64,000 nt of DNA, from contig JAIXMQ010000017.1 of NCBI GenBank assembly GCA_025716855.1, positions 372,001-436,000 of the forward strand, in the 5' to 3' direction. The translations under genes and the position numbers were made by a program. The notes below the pieces were generated by a model, which saw only the letters and a list, made by a program, of their open reading frames with translations, was not told the origin of the DNA and did not search any database. Positions 1 through 14,000 of this stretch are shown in pieces. Source of the DNA: Pilaira anomala (Eukaryota > Mucoromycota > Mucoromycetes > Mucorales > Mucoraceae). The first letter of the stretch is position 1. Each line of letters starts with the position of its first letter.

Positions 1-3000
1 GCAGGACCTGGCATGGGCTGCAGTAAAGTAGGTCCAAATACAATGGCCAAGTTAGTAGCGTACATGTGATTAGTAGCTTCAAAATCTGTTACACTATATA
101 ATAAATAAACATTAATAAATAAACATTAATAAATACATATATATTTATAAACTTACAGGACAAAATGTTCAATGATCTTTTTTAATAGAACATAATTAGA
201 ATGAGGTAATTTTTTAATTACTTTTTTGATAAGATACACCCTTCCATCATGATCCTCTGAAGCTATTTTTAAAATATATATTATATCAAGGGTTAAAAAA
301 AAACAATTAAATTATTTATATCTTTATCGTGCTTGATTTCCTTACCTGATGCATTTATAAATTCATCATAATAAGTATAAGTTAATAATGGCTCCGGAAG
401 TTCACGCAAGAATTGCTTGAATGCATCTGCTACAACATTAATATCAGCCCAAGTAGGGTTACTTAAATCAACTTTTGAAACATTCTTATTGAATTCAGCT
501 TTTAATGCGCTCACAACGGAACCTGTACCAGCCACACGATAAATACCAACTTCTTCAAGTCCTCGAAGTTCGATTTCTCGAATACATTTATCAACCACTT
601 CCGGAATCTTTCCATCACGCATTAAACTATTTAACGGTACTCCATAAACTGCTGTACTTGAAGCAGATTGACTACGATTGGAGGAATCAAGCAAGACTGC
701 CGTTTGTCGATTACCACCACCACCACCACCACCTTCAAAATCATAACTTTCTGCGGCTAATACACTTTGACGCTTAGCTGCACCTTCTTTAGCAGAGTTG
801 TTAACTTGTTGCATCCAATCCTGCATATCTTCTCGATTCATTGCTTGAAACAGATATTGACCACCTTCTTCAGTCACAATACGAAATACAAAATCCCTTT
901 TGGTATATGTACTAGCAACAGATGTAGTCGAATGAATTAAATTAATCACAGTAGATGCTTTGGTTGTAGATAAATGATTTTGATTGGTATGAGGAGAATC
1001 AAAAAGAATATGAGGAGGAAATGTATGTTGGACTGGTGAAGTAGTTAACGCTTGAGGTCTTAGATTACGTAAAAATGAGTTAAGGCGAGGAATCACACTA
1101 TGACCTTGTTGATGCATTTGTTGTTGATTAGAGGATTTATTGTTACCCGCTTTTCGATCTTGTTTTTCCATGAATCTAGCTTGTTCAAGTTGTTTCTTTT
1201 GAAGTTTATGTTGAAGCGATAACCATTCTTTATCAATACGATCACGTTCCTTGAAATCTCGTTTTAATTTATCCAATTGTTCGTTTACTAGTTTACTAAA
1301 GACAGTGTATCTAGATCCATGTGATTTACCAGAGGGACCACGAAGTACACTTGAAGATGAACCTAAAGACATTTTTTTATTTTCGCGAGCAGCAAGTTCC
1401 TTGAGTCCTTTCCAGTTATCTTTTGAGAAAGTGGGTGAGACTAAGAAGGTCAAACTGATTCCTTTGGTCGTTGCGTCAGATTGCTGTTCATCCAAGTCAA
1501 CTTGTACATTCATGATCAATTGTAAGAATTGATAGACACAACGTCTCTTATCAAAATTGATTAAATTGTCCTTTTTATCAAAAGTATCTGGAATATGAAA
1601 ACATAATTCCATAATTCGTTCAAAAATCCAACCTAAACTAGGCACAACCAATTGTTGATTATTTGATATGGTAGAAGATGCAATAGATGAAGAAGAATAG
1701 GTTGAAGATAAAGTACGTGAAGTATTTGAAGAAACCATTGGTTGAATTTTTTGAATTTGATTCAACAGGTTTTCAAGTGTATCTAGATTGGCATGACCGT
1801 GTTGCATCGCTACATCATTCCAAGCCTTGGTAAATATACGTACTTCAGGACTCACAAGTGCACTAGCGACAGCATATTCTACAAATCCCGGTACTCTACT
1901 GACTCCACCATGATGTTTACTTCCAGCAGATGCATTTTCTTTTAATTCTGGGAACAAGCTCATCTTTTCACTCGATATCTTACTTAATGTCACTATCTGT
2001 AGAAACTTTTCAATACGTAAGACGCGCGTCTTGGAATCAATTTCCATTGCAGCAATTTCGTTAATAACCCAGCTACGAATAATGAAATGCATACAATAAA
2101 GGTATTGAATTGATCCAGGAAAAGCTAAAAGAAGATCATCATCAGAGAAAGCCGAAGGAGAAACAACGGATCTTCGAGCCCCTTCGATTGCAGTGAATAT
2201 ATCAGATATAATGACATCTTCTGCCAATACATGATAACTTGGTAAATGCGAGGAAGGGGCATCTGTCACAGGAGCTAAAGCGGCCGACATACGAGAAGTC
2301 CTTGAAGGTTTTCTAGCAGGTAACCAAGCATATAAATCACCTGTTTGAGCTTCAAATACATCAAAAGTTTGGATCCAATCTTGCATCGTTACTGCACCAA
2401 ATAATTGACGTACAGCTCTATCTACTTGTTCTAAAAGAGCTTCGGGAGCAAAATGGTCTACTAAACTCTTGGTATCTGTATCACATTGTTTTGTAGAGAC
2501 AGATAAAGGAACACATTTATGTGTCGCTATTTGTAGTGTGGTATGATAGCGTTGTGTACCACAGGTCAATTGTCTATATAATTCTTCAGCACCACGAGTA
2601 CTTTCGGGGTCATACTGAATTGCCTTCATATCATAACAAGGAGATAGATTTTTCCGTATAAATTGAGTGCGAAGATCGATAATTCTTTGTTCTATTGTAT
2701 GGGCCATGACTAAAGCTTCTACATGCTGTTTCTTTCTTTCTTCATCCAGTTCATCTTGATATTTTGCTAATGGCCCACGCCACTCTTCTAAAGCCTCTTT
2801 TGCGTTGTTTAAAAATATCCCAATGTACCGCGCAATTTCAATCTCATCCATGAAATCATAAGGGTGTTCTTCCAGCCAATACATGAACAAATTAAGCACG
2901 CGAAGTTGAATATCGGCTACCTTTTTCCAGTCATATAAATCAATCTCGGAAGTCTCTGTTGAAGTGTCCAATTTGACTTTATCTGGAGTGAAATAAGATT

Positions 3001-6000
3001 CCAACATGGTTAATGAATTCTTTCGATTGTTCTTTAAGCAAGTTTTACTCTTTTGTTTAGCGTCCATGTATTTCTTTCGAAGCATATCAAGTAATTGTGT
3101 AGCGGAACAAAAGATACGATAGGTTGTAAAGAATACGTTGATATATTCTTCTTCATCCATGGCGATTTTATTAGGCTGTACTTGATGTTGAAGTCCTTCG
3201 GCTAAAGACATCATTTGCCATTGATCCTTTAAGGCTTCTTCATGTGGTATGACGCCACGTACTAACGAGTCCACCAATTGTTCCAAGTAACCTGCTTTAA
3301 TTGAAACAAGTAAAGCATCACCTTCATCTATAATTTGTTTAGTTTTTAAAAAATGGGTATAATATAAAAGTAGTCATTATTACCTTTTGAAACTTCCATT
3401 GATTGAATAGATATAGTTCGTTTCAATACACTATCATCATGTGCCTCCTTCTTAAGAATTGCAGAAGCCTTAAATATCAACTCACCCTGTTGCACACTCA
3501 AGATGATTTCACCATTATGACCATACTGAGCCACCCGATTTCTACGATGGGCTTCAATCAAGGCCTTTGTAGAATACGTACGATGATGACGATTTGAAAT
3601 CAAGGAGCCTAACCAAGTTCTGCTATTCTCTGATTCCAAAAGATCCAGTTTACTGCTAGAAGACGGATTTGGGTTACCACCACTACCTGGAGGAAAACTA
3701 TAAGTACGACGACGAAATGCTTTTCGATTGACACCTTTGGAGGGAGATGCAATATCATGACTTGAGGCAATATTGTTAAAGCTAGAGTGGGTAGAGTTTG
3801 AAGTAGAAGGACCGGTGATAGGTGTAGATGCTTGCTTCTTGGTACCGTCTTCTAGAAAGGATCGAATGGATCGAAGACTACTGTTACCTCCCATTTTATG
3901 AGGTTGTGATTTCTTGTGAGATGATGCAATTGAGATAGCAGATGTTGAAGCTGCTGAAGCTAGACTTGCTCCAGATGTTGTCATAGGTGAAGCTTGTCCT
4001 GCTGCTGAAGTTGTTGTTGAGGTAGCTGCTGCTGCTGCTACTGTTGTTGTTGTTGTTGTTGTTGTTGTATTTGCTATAAAATAAGAAAGATTTTAGACTA
4101 CATTACATAAATACTACAAAAGAAAAAAGAAAAAAGAAAAAAGAAACTTACGGTTATCTATATCGAGTAATGAGCAATTATCAAGTATATTGGGAAATAC
4201 CAAGGAGGTACTAGAAGGCGGAGCAACATCGGCATAAGTAGATTGAGTGTTTGAACGACGATTGAATTTACGACTATTTAAACTTTGTCCAAATATTCTG
4301 GGTTCACAAGCAAGAGAACATTCTTGAAGGTATTTATAGTCATAAGGTACAGACATGAGATCCGTGATTGCATGTTCAAAATAGGATTGTAAAGGACCAA
4401 CAATGGAAAGAGAGCTAAGGTGATCTAGATTAAATTGATTTCTATTTGATTTCCATTGTTGAAGACTACAGGTGATTGTGTTATAAATTGTTTGGCAATC
4501 AACAAAATTAAGAGTCTCTATGGTTACATTTTTTCTTAATCTGTCTACTGATTGACGTATGGTACCAAAAAAAGGTAAATTTGGATAAGAATTTGATTGA
4601 ATTTGAGAGAAATTGGCATCATGAAATTCAAGTACTTTAGAATAATTTTGATTTCTTGTTGTTGTTGTATCTTGTTCAGATTTTAAATCTTGATTGAATA
4701 GACCATAATCAGATAATACACGAACCCAATCCGATTGAACCAAATGAACTAATCGACGATCTACATCTTTCCAAGTTTCTCTTAATCTAGCGATTCCAAC
4801 AGAACAAATACCCATTGCGATCGCAGTCCAACCTGTCATATCACCGAATTCTAATAAATGGATACCGATACGAATCCAATGTTCTAATAATCTTGAACGA
4901 ATTAAGATTGCATCCATTTGATCTTGTTGAGTATCGATTAAGATTTGATTTCGAATCAATTTTGTTAAAAAGTGAGGTGAAAAAGTAGTGAATAATAAAG
5001 AATTTAACATTTGAGCGGATAATTGAGGTCTAGGTAAATAAGATAAAGGATTTAATAAATCTTTTTCGTATTGAATTAGTTTTGAATGATGAAATAAATA
5101 GATTTGTTGAGCAAAACTATTTGGATCGATTAATAAGAATAAAGAAGGTGTTAGACCGGTAATGAGTAAATTTGATAAATTAATTGAATTTGGTCTTTCT
5201 TTTTCTATTGTCATGGCAGCAGTAATATTTTCTACTTGATCAAAATCATTTTCTTCTTCTTTTAATGAATATAATAATAAATCCGAGGTTGTATTTAATT
5301 CACCACGATTCTTATTTCCATTTTCATTCAAGGTCTTGAGTACCAGCTCTTTTAATTTTTTTGATCTTTCCTTGTTTATTATTTCTTTTCCATCTAAAAT
5401 TGAGATGATACCAGAAGCAACATCACCCATAATATCTATTGAAAAATCATTACACCAAATTTTAAATATTTTAAATAATCTATCTTGAATAGTATGATTT
5501 TCTTGTAATTTTTCATTTAAACGAGACAATAATTTTGAACCCGTAATGAATAAAGTATAAGTTGTTAAAAAGGTATGAATAAATTGATCATCAGTCATAA
5601 TTAATAAATTATCAATTATGGTATCGGTCCGATCATTCCGAATTTGTGTAGCGTCGTACATCATGTTATCATCCACCATTGATAGATTCCCTTCAGATCT
5701 ACTTGTTGATAATTGATTAAAATCTTTAAATGCATGTATCCATAATTGACCCAATTCAGTTGATTGTGTTGAAAAAGTACCCAAAGTAGATTGTTGATTT
5801 GTAAAGTTGATACTGAACAGGAGTAAACCGTCAGAATTTAAATTTTTATCTTGTTCTACTGTTACTTGTAATAATGACAAGGAATTTCTTGTTTCAATTT
5901 TCCACAATGAATTATTATTATTATTATTATCGGATTTTGTACAAGTATACAAGTATCCATCACTGGTTAATATCAAATATACTTGTTTATTTGGTTGATT

Positions 6001-6939
6001 TACGTCTGAAAATATTGTTCCTTGACATGTAACATTTGGTGAAAAAAATACACTTTGTTCTTCTAAATCAAATTCATTTTTGACTAAATTTAAATTACAA
6101 GTTGTAGTAGTAGTACTTGAAATACTTGTATTCGATAAAGAAAATGGTATCACTTGTTGTTGTTGATGTTGATGTTGATGTTGTAAAGGAAATAATGTTC
6201 GAAGTGATGATTCAGTTGTTAACTTGTATAAATATAATTTATGTCCTCTTAATATTACTTTATATAATTTCCATCCACGATCCAATTTGCTTTGTTTATG
6301 AAAGGGTTTGAAATCCGTCTTTTTAAATAAATAACCTTCTTTTATAACAATAAAACTAGTTCGTTTTTCTGTATTAGATAATTTACTACTACTGTTATTA
6401 TTATTATTATTATTAGTAGTAGTAGTAGTAGTAGTAGTACTATTACTACTACTACTACTACTACTATTTGGCATCGTAACTGAATTCCTACGACGACGAC
6501 TAGTGACTAACGCGTCAAACTTTGTATTACTATCAACATTAGAAGGTTGCATTAAGGACTCCATTCCCATCATTGACATTGGTCTAGCATTTCTGGTCAT
6601 CACTCTTGGTGTTACATTAGCAAATTCTGAAATAGTTTGTTCTTCAAAAGATCTTGATAGAGGTTGATGTTTCTCTGTTGACAGTGAATTCGTATCAATA
6701 GACCATGGTTTAGTTGGTGAACGACTAGAAGAAGTAGAAGGTCTTGGACTACTACTACCATTTGTTTTTTCTTGTTGTTGTTGTTGTTGTTGTTGAACTT
6801 GTTGTTGTTGTTGTTGTTGTCCAAGAAAAAATCGATTTTTTATAAAAGAAAAAGCATTCGAACGATGTGAAGGTAAAGTTAAATCTTCTTCTGAAGAGCG
6901 TGGCGTAGCTGGAGAACCTTTTGATTTTTTAGACTTCAT
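1..6939 (-). CDS. BEM2: Bem2-like RasGEF-like/PH/RhoGAP protein (partial; C-terminus beyond window)
   Basis: Likely Rho-family GTPase-activating protein of cell polarity and bud/hyphal morphogenesis. Exons read on the minus strand are 6939-4152, 4073-3384, 3327-346, 262-157 and 93 to beyond base 1; junctions keep frame and give at least 2,219 residues, close to yeast Bem2 (about 2,170). Order: Ser/Gln/Asn-rich N-terminus, PH-like domain from about residue 200 (KEGYLFKK), a RasGEF-N plus RasGEF-like module (FIHTFLTTYTLFI), a Ser-rich linker, a second RasGEF-N-like module (YINVFFTTYRIF), a split PH domain (FVFRIVTEEGG ... DWMQQVNN), then RhoGAP with the arginine-finger segment GIYRVAG. The start is the first ATG of the long first exon. 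Poly-Q/poly-N runs vary freely in such genes. The family call is strong; the GTPase target (Rho1/Cdc42 in yeast) is inference. Confidence 0.9.
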
Positions 6940-7331
6940 CGCCTCAATGACGGCGATATTATATTAGTTATATAGAAAAAGAAGAGGAAAAAAAAAAAAA
7001 AGAAAAAAAAAAAAGGGAAAAAGAATGAAATTATTATTTTTAGAGCTTAAAGTTTCACTTTAGAGAAAAACTCCCCTATATAAATATATTCCCTCCTTTT
7101 TTTTTTTTTTTTTTTAAATGTATTCTCTTTATTTATAATAACAATAGATTGTATGTTTCGTAATTGTTTGATTGTGTGGTAGTGTACGTTGTAAGTGTGT
7201 GTTAGGTGTGTGTGTATGTGTGTAAGTGTGCGTGTGCGTGTGTGTGAGTGTGTGAGTGTGTGTGTGTGTAAGTGTGTGAGCGTTTTAAATTTTGTGTGTA
7301 TTTGTATTTATATGCTGATTTATCTAGATCT
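6940..7331. other. Intergenic, BEM2 upstream / PRS downstream, with (TG)n tract
   Basis: No gene seen. It holds purine-rich poly(A) tracts at 6980-7020, a T18 run near 7098 and an imperfect TG/GTGTGT microsatellite at about 7190-7275. It would contain the BEM2 promoter and the PRS 3' UTR. Confidence 0.6.
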
Positions 7332-9032
7332 TTACTCTGCATGATTAAAAAGATAACTTACACTTTCACCATTATGCTATACAAAAAAAAAAAAAAAAAA
7401 AATGTTATAAAAAAAGAAGTCAGTTTAGATTCAATGCAGGAGCTGGAATAATATAACTTACGGTTCTTCTTATTGCCTCTGCAAGTGTGTTGGAAATGTC
7501 AATAACAATCAACTTGGAACATTGATCAATCTTTTCTTTGGGAATAGGGAAGGTATTGGTAACAACCAACTATAATAATAATAATAAAAATAAAGACGGT
7601 AAGTTATAAAGAAAAATAAAAATATATGGTGTATATATATATATAAATATATATAAAAGGGTTGGCCTTATTAAAGGAGTATTTTAATATTACCTTGTAT
7701 ACACTGTCACAAGCTTGAATCTTTTTGATAGCATCTCCACTTAATACACCATGAGTGGCAATAATATAAACTTTATCAGCACCACATTTTTTAACCAAAT
7801 GATCTGCTGCATCCACAAAAGTACCAACATTATCAATAATATCGTCCTATATATGTATATGAATATTTCATTATCAATTTTCTTAACAAAAAAAAAAAAA
7901 AAAAAATACTTACAGTCAAGAAAGCAACTTTACCATTGACATCACCAACCAAAGTAATTGTACTTTCACCATCTTTATCAGCAACAACGGTAACAGCAGC
8001 ATTCAAAATATCGCCATTAGCGCCAGTATCATTCAAAGAAGAAATAGAAGCAGTCAAAGCAGCAGCATCTTCTTTAGCAGCCGTAGCTTCTTCTTCATAA
8101 ACACGAACAGTTGAATCACCTTCACCTGATTTAGGCATACCACTGTAAGGACGGTTTTGTCCTTGGGGTCCCATACGAGAACGATCCTTATGGATCAAAG
8201 CAAAATCAAGACGAAGTGCATCAGCTAAAGAAGTCACTCTCTTGGCACCACCCGCGTTCTTGGAGACAACCACACCGTTTTGCCAGTTAGGCACTGTTTG
8301 GGTAATCCAACGTGCAATCACTGGTTCAGCATACAAGTTATCCACTGGGCGTTGAAAGAAACCTTGCATTTGTGAAGCGTGAAGATCCATCGTCTAAAAA
8401 AAAAAAAAAAAAAAAAAATCGAATGTGTCAGAAATTTAAATGAAGTAAGAGTTTCTTCTTCTTCTTCTTCTTCTTCTTCTTCTTCTTCTTGGGTACTTAC
8501 GATAATATGATCAACTCCAGCAACAGCCAACATATTAGCAACAACTATAAGAAAAAAGTTTAATATGATATATATATATATTTTTTTTTTAAGCACGCGT
8601 GCGCGGGGCGTATTTATATATATATAAAAATGTATATCTTACGTTTAGCAGTAATACTGGTTCTACCCTTACGCTTACTTTGCTTACAGTAAGGGAAATA
8701 AGGAAGAACAGCAGTAATTCTCTTACCAGAACCGATACGAGCAGCTTGAATCATGATACAAAGTTCAATGATGTTATCGTTCATATTATTAGAACCAGAC
8801 TGAATAATAAAAACATCCTCGTTACGAACAGAGACACCTTTTTTTTTATTATTATTAGTTTCAAAACTTGATAACAAGAGCGAAAAAAAAAAAACTTACG
8901 AATTTCAACATTAGTTTCCTTATTACTAAACTTCTTTAAAGTACATTCAGAAAGAGGAGTACCGAGACGTTTAGTTACAAGAGCTGCGAGCTCAGGGTGA
9001 GAGGAACCAGCTAAAATCTTGGTGTTACGCAT
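7332..9032 (-). CDS. PRS1: Ribose-phosphate pyrophosphokinase (PRPP synthetase) with central insertion
   Basis: Makes PRPP from ribose-5-phosphate and ATP for purine, pyrimidine, histidine and tryptophan synthesis; cytosolic. Seven exons: 9032-8900, 8837-8643, 8544-8501, 8393-7914, 7846-7694, 7569-7462, 7376-7332; they sum to 386 codons (385 aa). The N-terminus [16 protein letters not shown] and the segments [38 protein letters not shown] and [10 protein letters not shown] are classic PRS blocks. The tail [10 protein letters not shown] is read through a GTAAGT that resembles a donor but is coding. The protein is about 65 aa longer than the 318-aa human enzyme because of an Ala/Glu-rich insertion after RMGPQGQ, like the non-homologous region of yeast Prs1/Prs5. 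Such subunits may be structural or regulatory. Intron 3 carries a long (CTT)n tract. The symbol is by closest logic; PRS5 is possible. Confidence 0.92.
8454..8491. repeat. (CTT)n microsatellite in a PRS intron
   Basis: About twelve CTT units lie inside the intron between PRS exons 3 and 4. On the transcribed minus strand this is a GAA run. Length polymorphism is likely. Confidence 0.85.
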
Positions 9033-9477
9033 ACTGTTGATATACTTTTTTCTTGATAGAAAAGAAGAAGAAAAACGTTATGTTTTTCATTTCATCTTTT
9101 TTTTTTTTTTTTTCTTTGGTTCTGGGAAAACAAGTCACCATTTTCTTTTTTTTTAAAAAAAAAAAATTTTTTTTAATTGTAACTTCTTTAAAATCGTAAA
9201 AAAGTAATGAATCTATTAGTTGATAGCCTACAGTCCTCAAATAAATGTTTACATTAATCGTACATACAAAAAAAAAAAAAAAAAAAAACTGAAAAAGTGA
9301 TGCTATAGCTTTTTAATTTTTTCGAGTTCAGTAAAAGATATCTATATAATTAGATCTTCATTATACAAAACACACATTTTCACTCTCTGACTCAAAAAAA
9401 TGGCGGTGTTGATAAAGTGATTATTTTTCTAAAGGTAAAATATCATATCCCCATGTGAGAATCAGCTGAGAGCTGTT

Positions 9478-9509
<32 letters not shown>

Positions 9510-10021
9510 ACACAACAGTACAAAGACATGGGGAGAGAAATTTGTTTGAATGACTTGTATCCTGGTTTCAAGAGTAAGGGGTCTCTTCTTCTCCCAAATT
9601 TTTATTCCGATTCAGCCAACACAACTTGCCCTTTCTTTTCTTTTAATCCTGGCTCTCCCCTCGTTATTTATAGTATTTTTTCGATCGTCTTTTTAAAAAA
9701 AAAAAAAAAAAACCCCCCAAGGGAAACTGTTATAGTGCGGTTCAACCAATTAAAACTTATTTAAAGAATTCACATACTAAAAGAAAAAGATATATTTTGC
9801 ACTCACTGTATGTATCAGTTAAAGCTGCCAATAATTCAACTTGGTTATTGTTTTATCTAAGACAAGGGTAAAATATATATATATATATTCTACGTGTATA
9901 ATCAAGATCTTCGAGTCATATGATTAGAACGCGCCAAAAGTTGTAATTATGTGAGGAATTTATTATTAAAAAATAAAAAAATAAAAAATAATGCTGAGGA
10001 TTTGTTGAGAAATGAGTTGAT
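9033..10021. other. Intergenic, PRS promoter region
   Basis: Nothing convincing is coded. It contains repeated poly(A)/poly(T) tracts and a (CA)n microsatellite at about 9479-9512. The 78-codon reading frame at 9528-9764 looks accidental (it ends in a translated poly(A) run) and has no family resemblance. Confidence 0.55.
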
Positions 10022-10823
10022 TTATTTACGCTGTAATGCGTAGAATACGCCAATGGCACCAGCAAGAGCACCCACGGTAAGAGGAAGAATGGAAGCAGGC
10101 GTAGCTAAACGAGCAAGACAAGATTCACTCTTGACTCTATCGCGACCAATTGTAGAAGGATTACAATAGTATTTAGCAAAGTAATCATTTTGAATCCATA
10201 ATAATTTGTTGAAAGCAAGCAAGACAGCATGTTCCTTTTCTTTCTCATAACCCATGTTAACCACTGCACCGACCAGAATCGATTCAACATAACCCATCAG
10301 AGCATTAATATGAATATAGTCTACATTAATTTTTGACTTCTTGTCAGGAGTATCCGTATGAATCTTGGCAACCCAATCAAGGTAACGAAGGAAACGATCA
10401 TCATAAGGACCGGTCAGGATCTTGTTGAGGTATTTACCGAGGAAATCCTTACGGAACTTGATTTGAGGATGATCTAAGGTCAAGTCTTCAAGAGATGTAG
10501 GTGCCTCTCCTTCAAATCCGTCATTCTTGGGAACGAAAAACTTTTTGGTTACATCAAATTCAAATAATTTGGCGTACACTGCGTCAACAACAACGGGTGC
10601 CAAAGGACGAATATCATCAGCAACGGATGCAATGGCCTTGATATCAGCCTCGCCTATGATACATCACGTCTTCAATAACCCATTCTTTTTTTTTATATTA
10701 CACACACACACTCTCTCTCTCTCTCTTTCTCTTTTTGTACTTACCAAAGTCCATGAATTTAGATACGTATTCGAAACGGTAGTGACCATCAAGGTAAATT
10801 TTGTCAATGTCAATGTGTTGCAT
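10022..10823 (-). CDS. Protoglobin-domain protein with C-terminal membrane anchor
   Basis: Two exons (10823-10745 and 10653-10022) give 236 aa starting MQHIDIDKIYLDG. The body matches the protoglobin/globin-sensor fold: helices around ADIKAIASVADDIRPLAP, FRKDFLGKYLNKI, YLDWVAKIHTD and VDYIHINALMGYVESILVGA. A histidine in the KIHTD or YIHINAL helix would be the proximal haem ligand; which one cannot be settled by eye. The last ~25 residues (ASILPLTVGALAGAIGVFYALQ, then RK) form one hydrophobic segment with a basic end, typical of a tail-anchored protein of the ER or outer mitochondrial membrane. Bacterial homologues sense or bind O2, CO and NO; the fungal role is not established. Family call good, localisation inferred. 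Confidence 0.8.
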
Positions 10824-11058
10824 TTTTAATATAAGTGTATGAAAAAAGTGGGGGGATTTAATTTTCTAATTGATAAGAATAAAAAAAAAAGAAAAGAAAA
10901 AAAAATAACAAAAAGTGTCATTTTATAACATTAAAAAAAAAAAAAAAAAAAAATTATCACCTCATTTCCAAATTAAGATTACAAACAAATGGGAAAAAAA
11001 AAAAAAAAAGTTTCAAGTCGGAAGTTTAGGGTAATACAATACGCAGTTTTTTATTACT

Positions 11059-14000
11059 CTAACCTGTTGGCTTTTGAACAGTTGTGTCATAAGCACGAAT
11101 AATCTTTGTTTGATCCGATTCATTTTGAGAGAAAGCATAACCACGACTACGCTTTAATCTTTGAATACGTCTTACTTTGTTTACCGCTTGTCTAAATCGA
11201 TCCATACGCGGTCTATAATCAGGTAATTTATAATATTGAATCTCTTGAACAAAATGATAAGGTAATGGCCAAATGACTCTTTGAGCACTAAAAGAGATTA
11301 CAAACATATGAGTAAAAAAAATGCTTCGTGTTACACACACACACACACTTACTATTTCCAAATAAAATCTCGTAAATTACAAATAAAAGGCACAATGAGC
11401 AAGAATAACCAAAAGTTCACATTTCCCCATAACATTGGAATCATACCATAGTATTCGGGTAAAGCATTGACTGAAATGGCGGGTGCAATATAAGCTACAA
11501 TGATAAGATACAAGAACCATACCGCCATGGATGCAATCATTGCGACCACTGTGTATATTGTCCAAAAGCTAATACAAGTTTTTTTTTTTGTTAGTCCAAT
11601 CAATTCACTCGGATTTCGGGGAGCCTCGGTCGTGTAACTGTATATATATATATTTTTTAAGAAAAACTTACTCAATGACTAATGCTCCTTTCCATAAAAT
11701 AGCTGCTAATACACCTGTAAATACAGCTGCTCCAACCCAACATTGTCCTCCTAATAAACCATCTTGAAATACACCTTCTGACTTAAAAGCAGCTACACCC
11801 AAGAAGAACAAAACCTAATGTAACAAGTGGGGTAAGGGGAAAGTTAAATTTCCGCTATAAAAAAAAAAGGGCGTGTAACTCAAAATAGAAAAAACTTACG
11901 ATAGAATGAAATGTTGCATTTGCAATCCAGCCCCAAAACTTCTTTTGATTGAAAAATACGTTTCTTTGTCCAAGCATATACATTTGAGGGTATTTATCCA
12001 ACATACGAGAAGATACAATTTGATCAAATACACCAATTGCAAAGGGAGGTAAAAAAGTAAAAAACACGTTGAAACATGACATTGTCCATGACTCATAAAG
12101 TGTTGAACCCGAGAATCCATTATAAAAGGCATACTAAATAAAAGGATAAATAAATATTAAAAAAAATTACTCGTTCATATATATACATATATATATATAT
12201 ATGTTTTACCCAGAATTGAGTTAAATAAAGTGCAATGTTTTTGTAAAAGTAATAAAAAATCATTTTACTTAAACGTTGATAGGCCCAAGCGCCATGCACA
12301 AGTAATAACTTTTTCAAGAACCTGAATTGTGAAATAGCAAAATCCGCACTACGAGCAGCCTGTAAACCTTCTACACCACTAATGCCGACACCGACATGGG
12401 CTGCTTGGATCATGGAAACATCATTTGCTCCATCACCAATAGCTAATAAGATGGAATTATCATATTTCTTGACACATTTGACAACCAAAGCCTTTTGAAG
12501 TGGTGAAACACGACAACATACCACTGCCTTACAAAGTACAGATATATCAAAGAATAATTTCTCAATGTCCTTTTCTAAAGCAAATGTTAATGCTTTACCA
12601 TCAATAATAAGTGCTAAAGGCTATGAAAATATATATCAGCATATCTTTTTTTTTTTTTTTTACTCTTTCTTTTTTTTTTTTTTTTTTACCTCCATTTCTT
12701 CACCTCGTGACATGACTTCATGAATATCTCTTAACTTTCTTTCTAAAAAGCTCTTTGTTTCCCAATGATTGTCTTCATTACAAATAATTAAACTCATATC
12801 TTCATTCAAGAGTTTACAAGAGTAACCAATATTGATAGCCGTTTCTTGTCTATCACCTGTTAATACCCAAACCTTAATGCCAGCTTCTTGTAGTGTATGA
12901 ATTGTATCAGGTACACCATCCTGAAGACGATCTTCAATTGCAGTTGCACCTAATAACAATAAATCCTTTTCAATTAATTCAGCGGCTTTATCCAATTCCT
13001 CAGATCGGTTGACCAAAGTCGTTGCAGCGGCTTCTTGAATTTCAGACCAACGAGCATACTCTTCATCGGATATTTCTCGCATGGCAATACAAAGGGTACG
13101 AAGACCTTCCGAAGCACATTCTTCTAATTGAATCAAGGTCGGTTCAACAAATGGATTATCCGGAGCAAGACGTTCCAAGATGACGGTATCGGCGCCTTTA
13201 CAATAAAGTTTAATACGGTTATCAGGACCTCGTACAATGGCCGACATTCTTTTACGGGTTGAATTGAATTCACAAATATTTAAGATTTGATATTCAGATT
13301 CTTTACCACGAATGGTACATGTGATTGAGTTGGGACGCCGGGTATGAAATTTATAACCAAGAGAAGAAGCACCTGAGACAAGAGCACCTTCATCTGGAGA
13401 AGACGCTTGATAGATGATTTCATCCGAATTTTCTTCTTTTTCTGGAATGACCGTATGACACACGGCTAAAAGAGTGAGGAATTCGTTGATGACGTTTGCG
13501 GTGGTATGTGTTTTTAAATGTTGTTGTAATTGATCAAACGAGTATTGCATGGTAGGATCATCGACACCTTCACGTGCTTCTCTATCTGGATCGACTTGAT
13601 CTGCATAAAATAAGCCAGCGATGGAAACTTGACGAAATTGCATTTCATTGCATGTCAATGTACCGGTCTTGTCCGAAAAGACAAATTTGACTTGTCCCAA
13701 TTCTTCAATGAGACTACTACTCCGGGCGGTTGCAGGCGTATCTGTTTTTTCATAATACATGTCTAGATCTGATTCAATCAAATAAGACAAGATAAACTTG
13801 ACTACTTCCATGGTCACCATTAAACTGATGGGAATAAACGAATTGAATAAGATAAGAAAAGTCAAGATATCATAACCGAATTCTTCACTACGACCTCGAG
13901 AATAAAGAGGTAAATAAGTTGCTTGTTGACCTTTATACATGCTGAACAAAAGACCACCAATGGCGCCTGCGATACTCATGGCGACTAAAATCCAAAAGAG

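Noticed and set aside
7362..7376. A 15-nt micro-exon of PRPP synthetase ending at a GTAAGT
   Set aside because: Reading through gives the conserved [10 protein letters not shown] tail and a stop at 7332, and total length closes in frame, so the GTAAGT is coding.
9479..9512. (CA)n and nearby (TG)n tracts as regulatory elements
   Set aside because: Simple microsatellites, common in this window; no sign of function.
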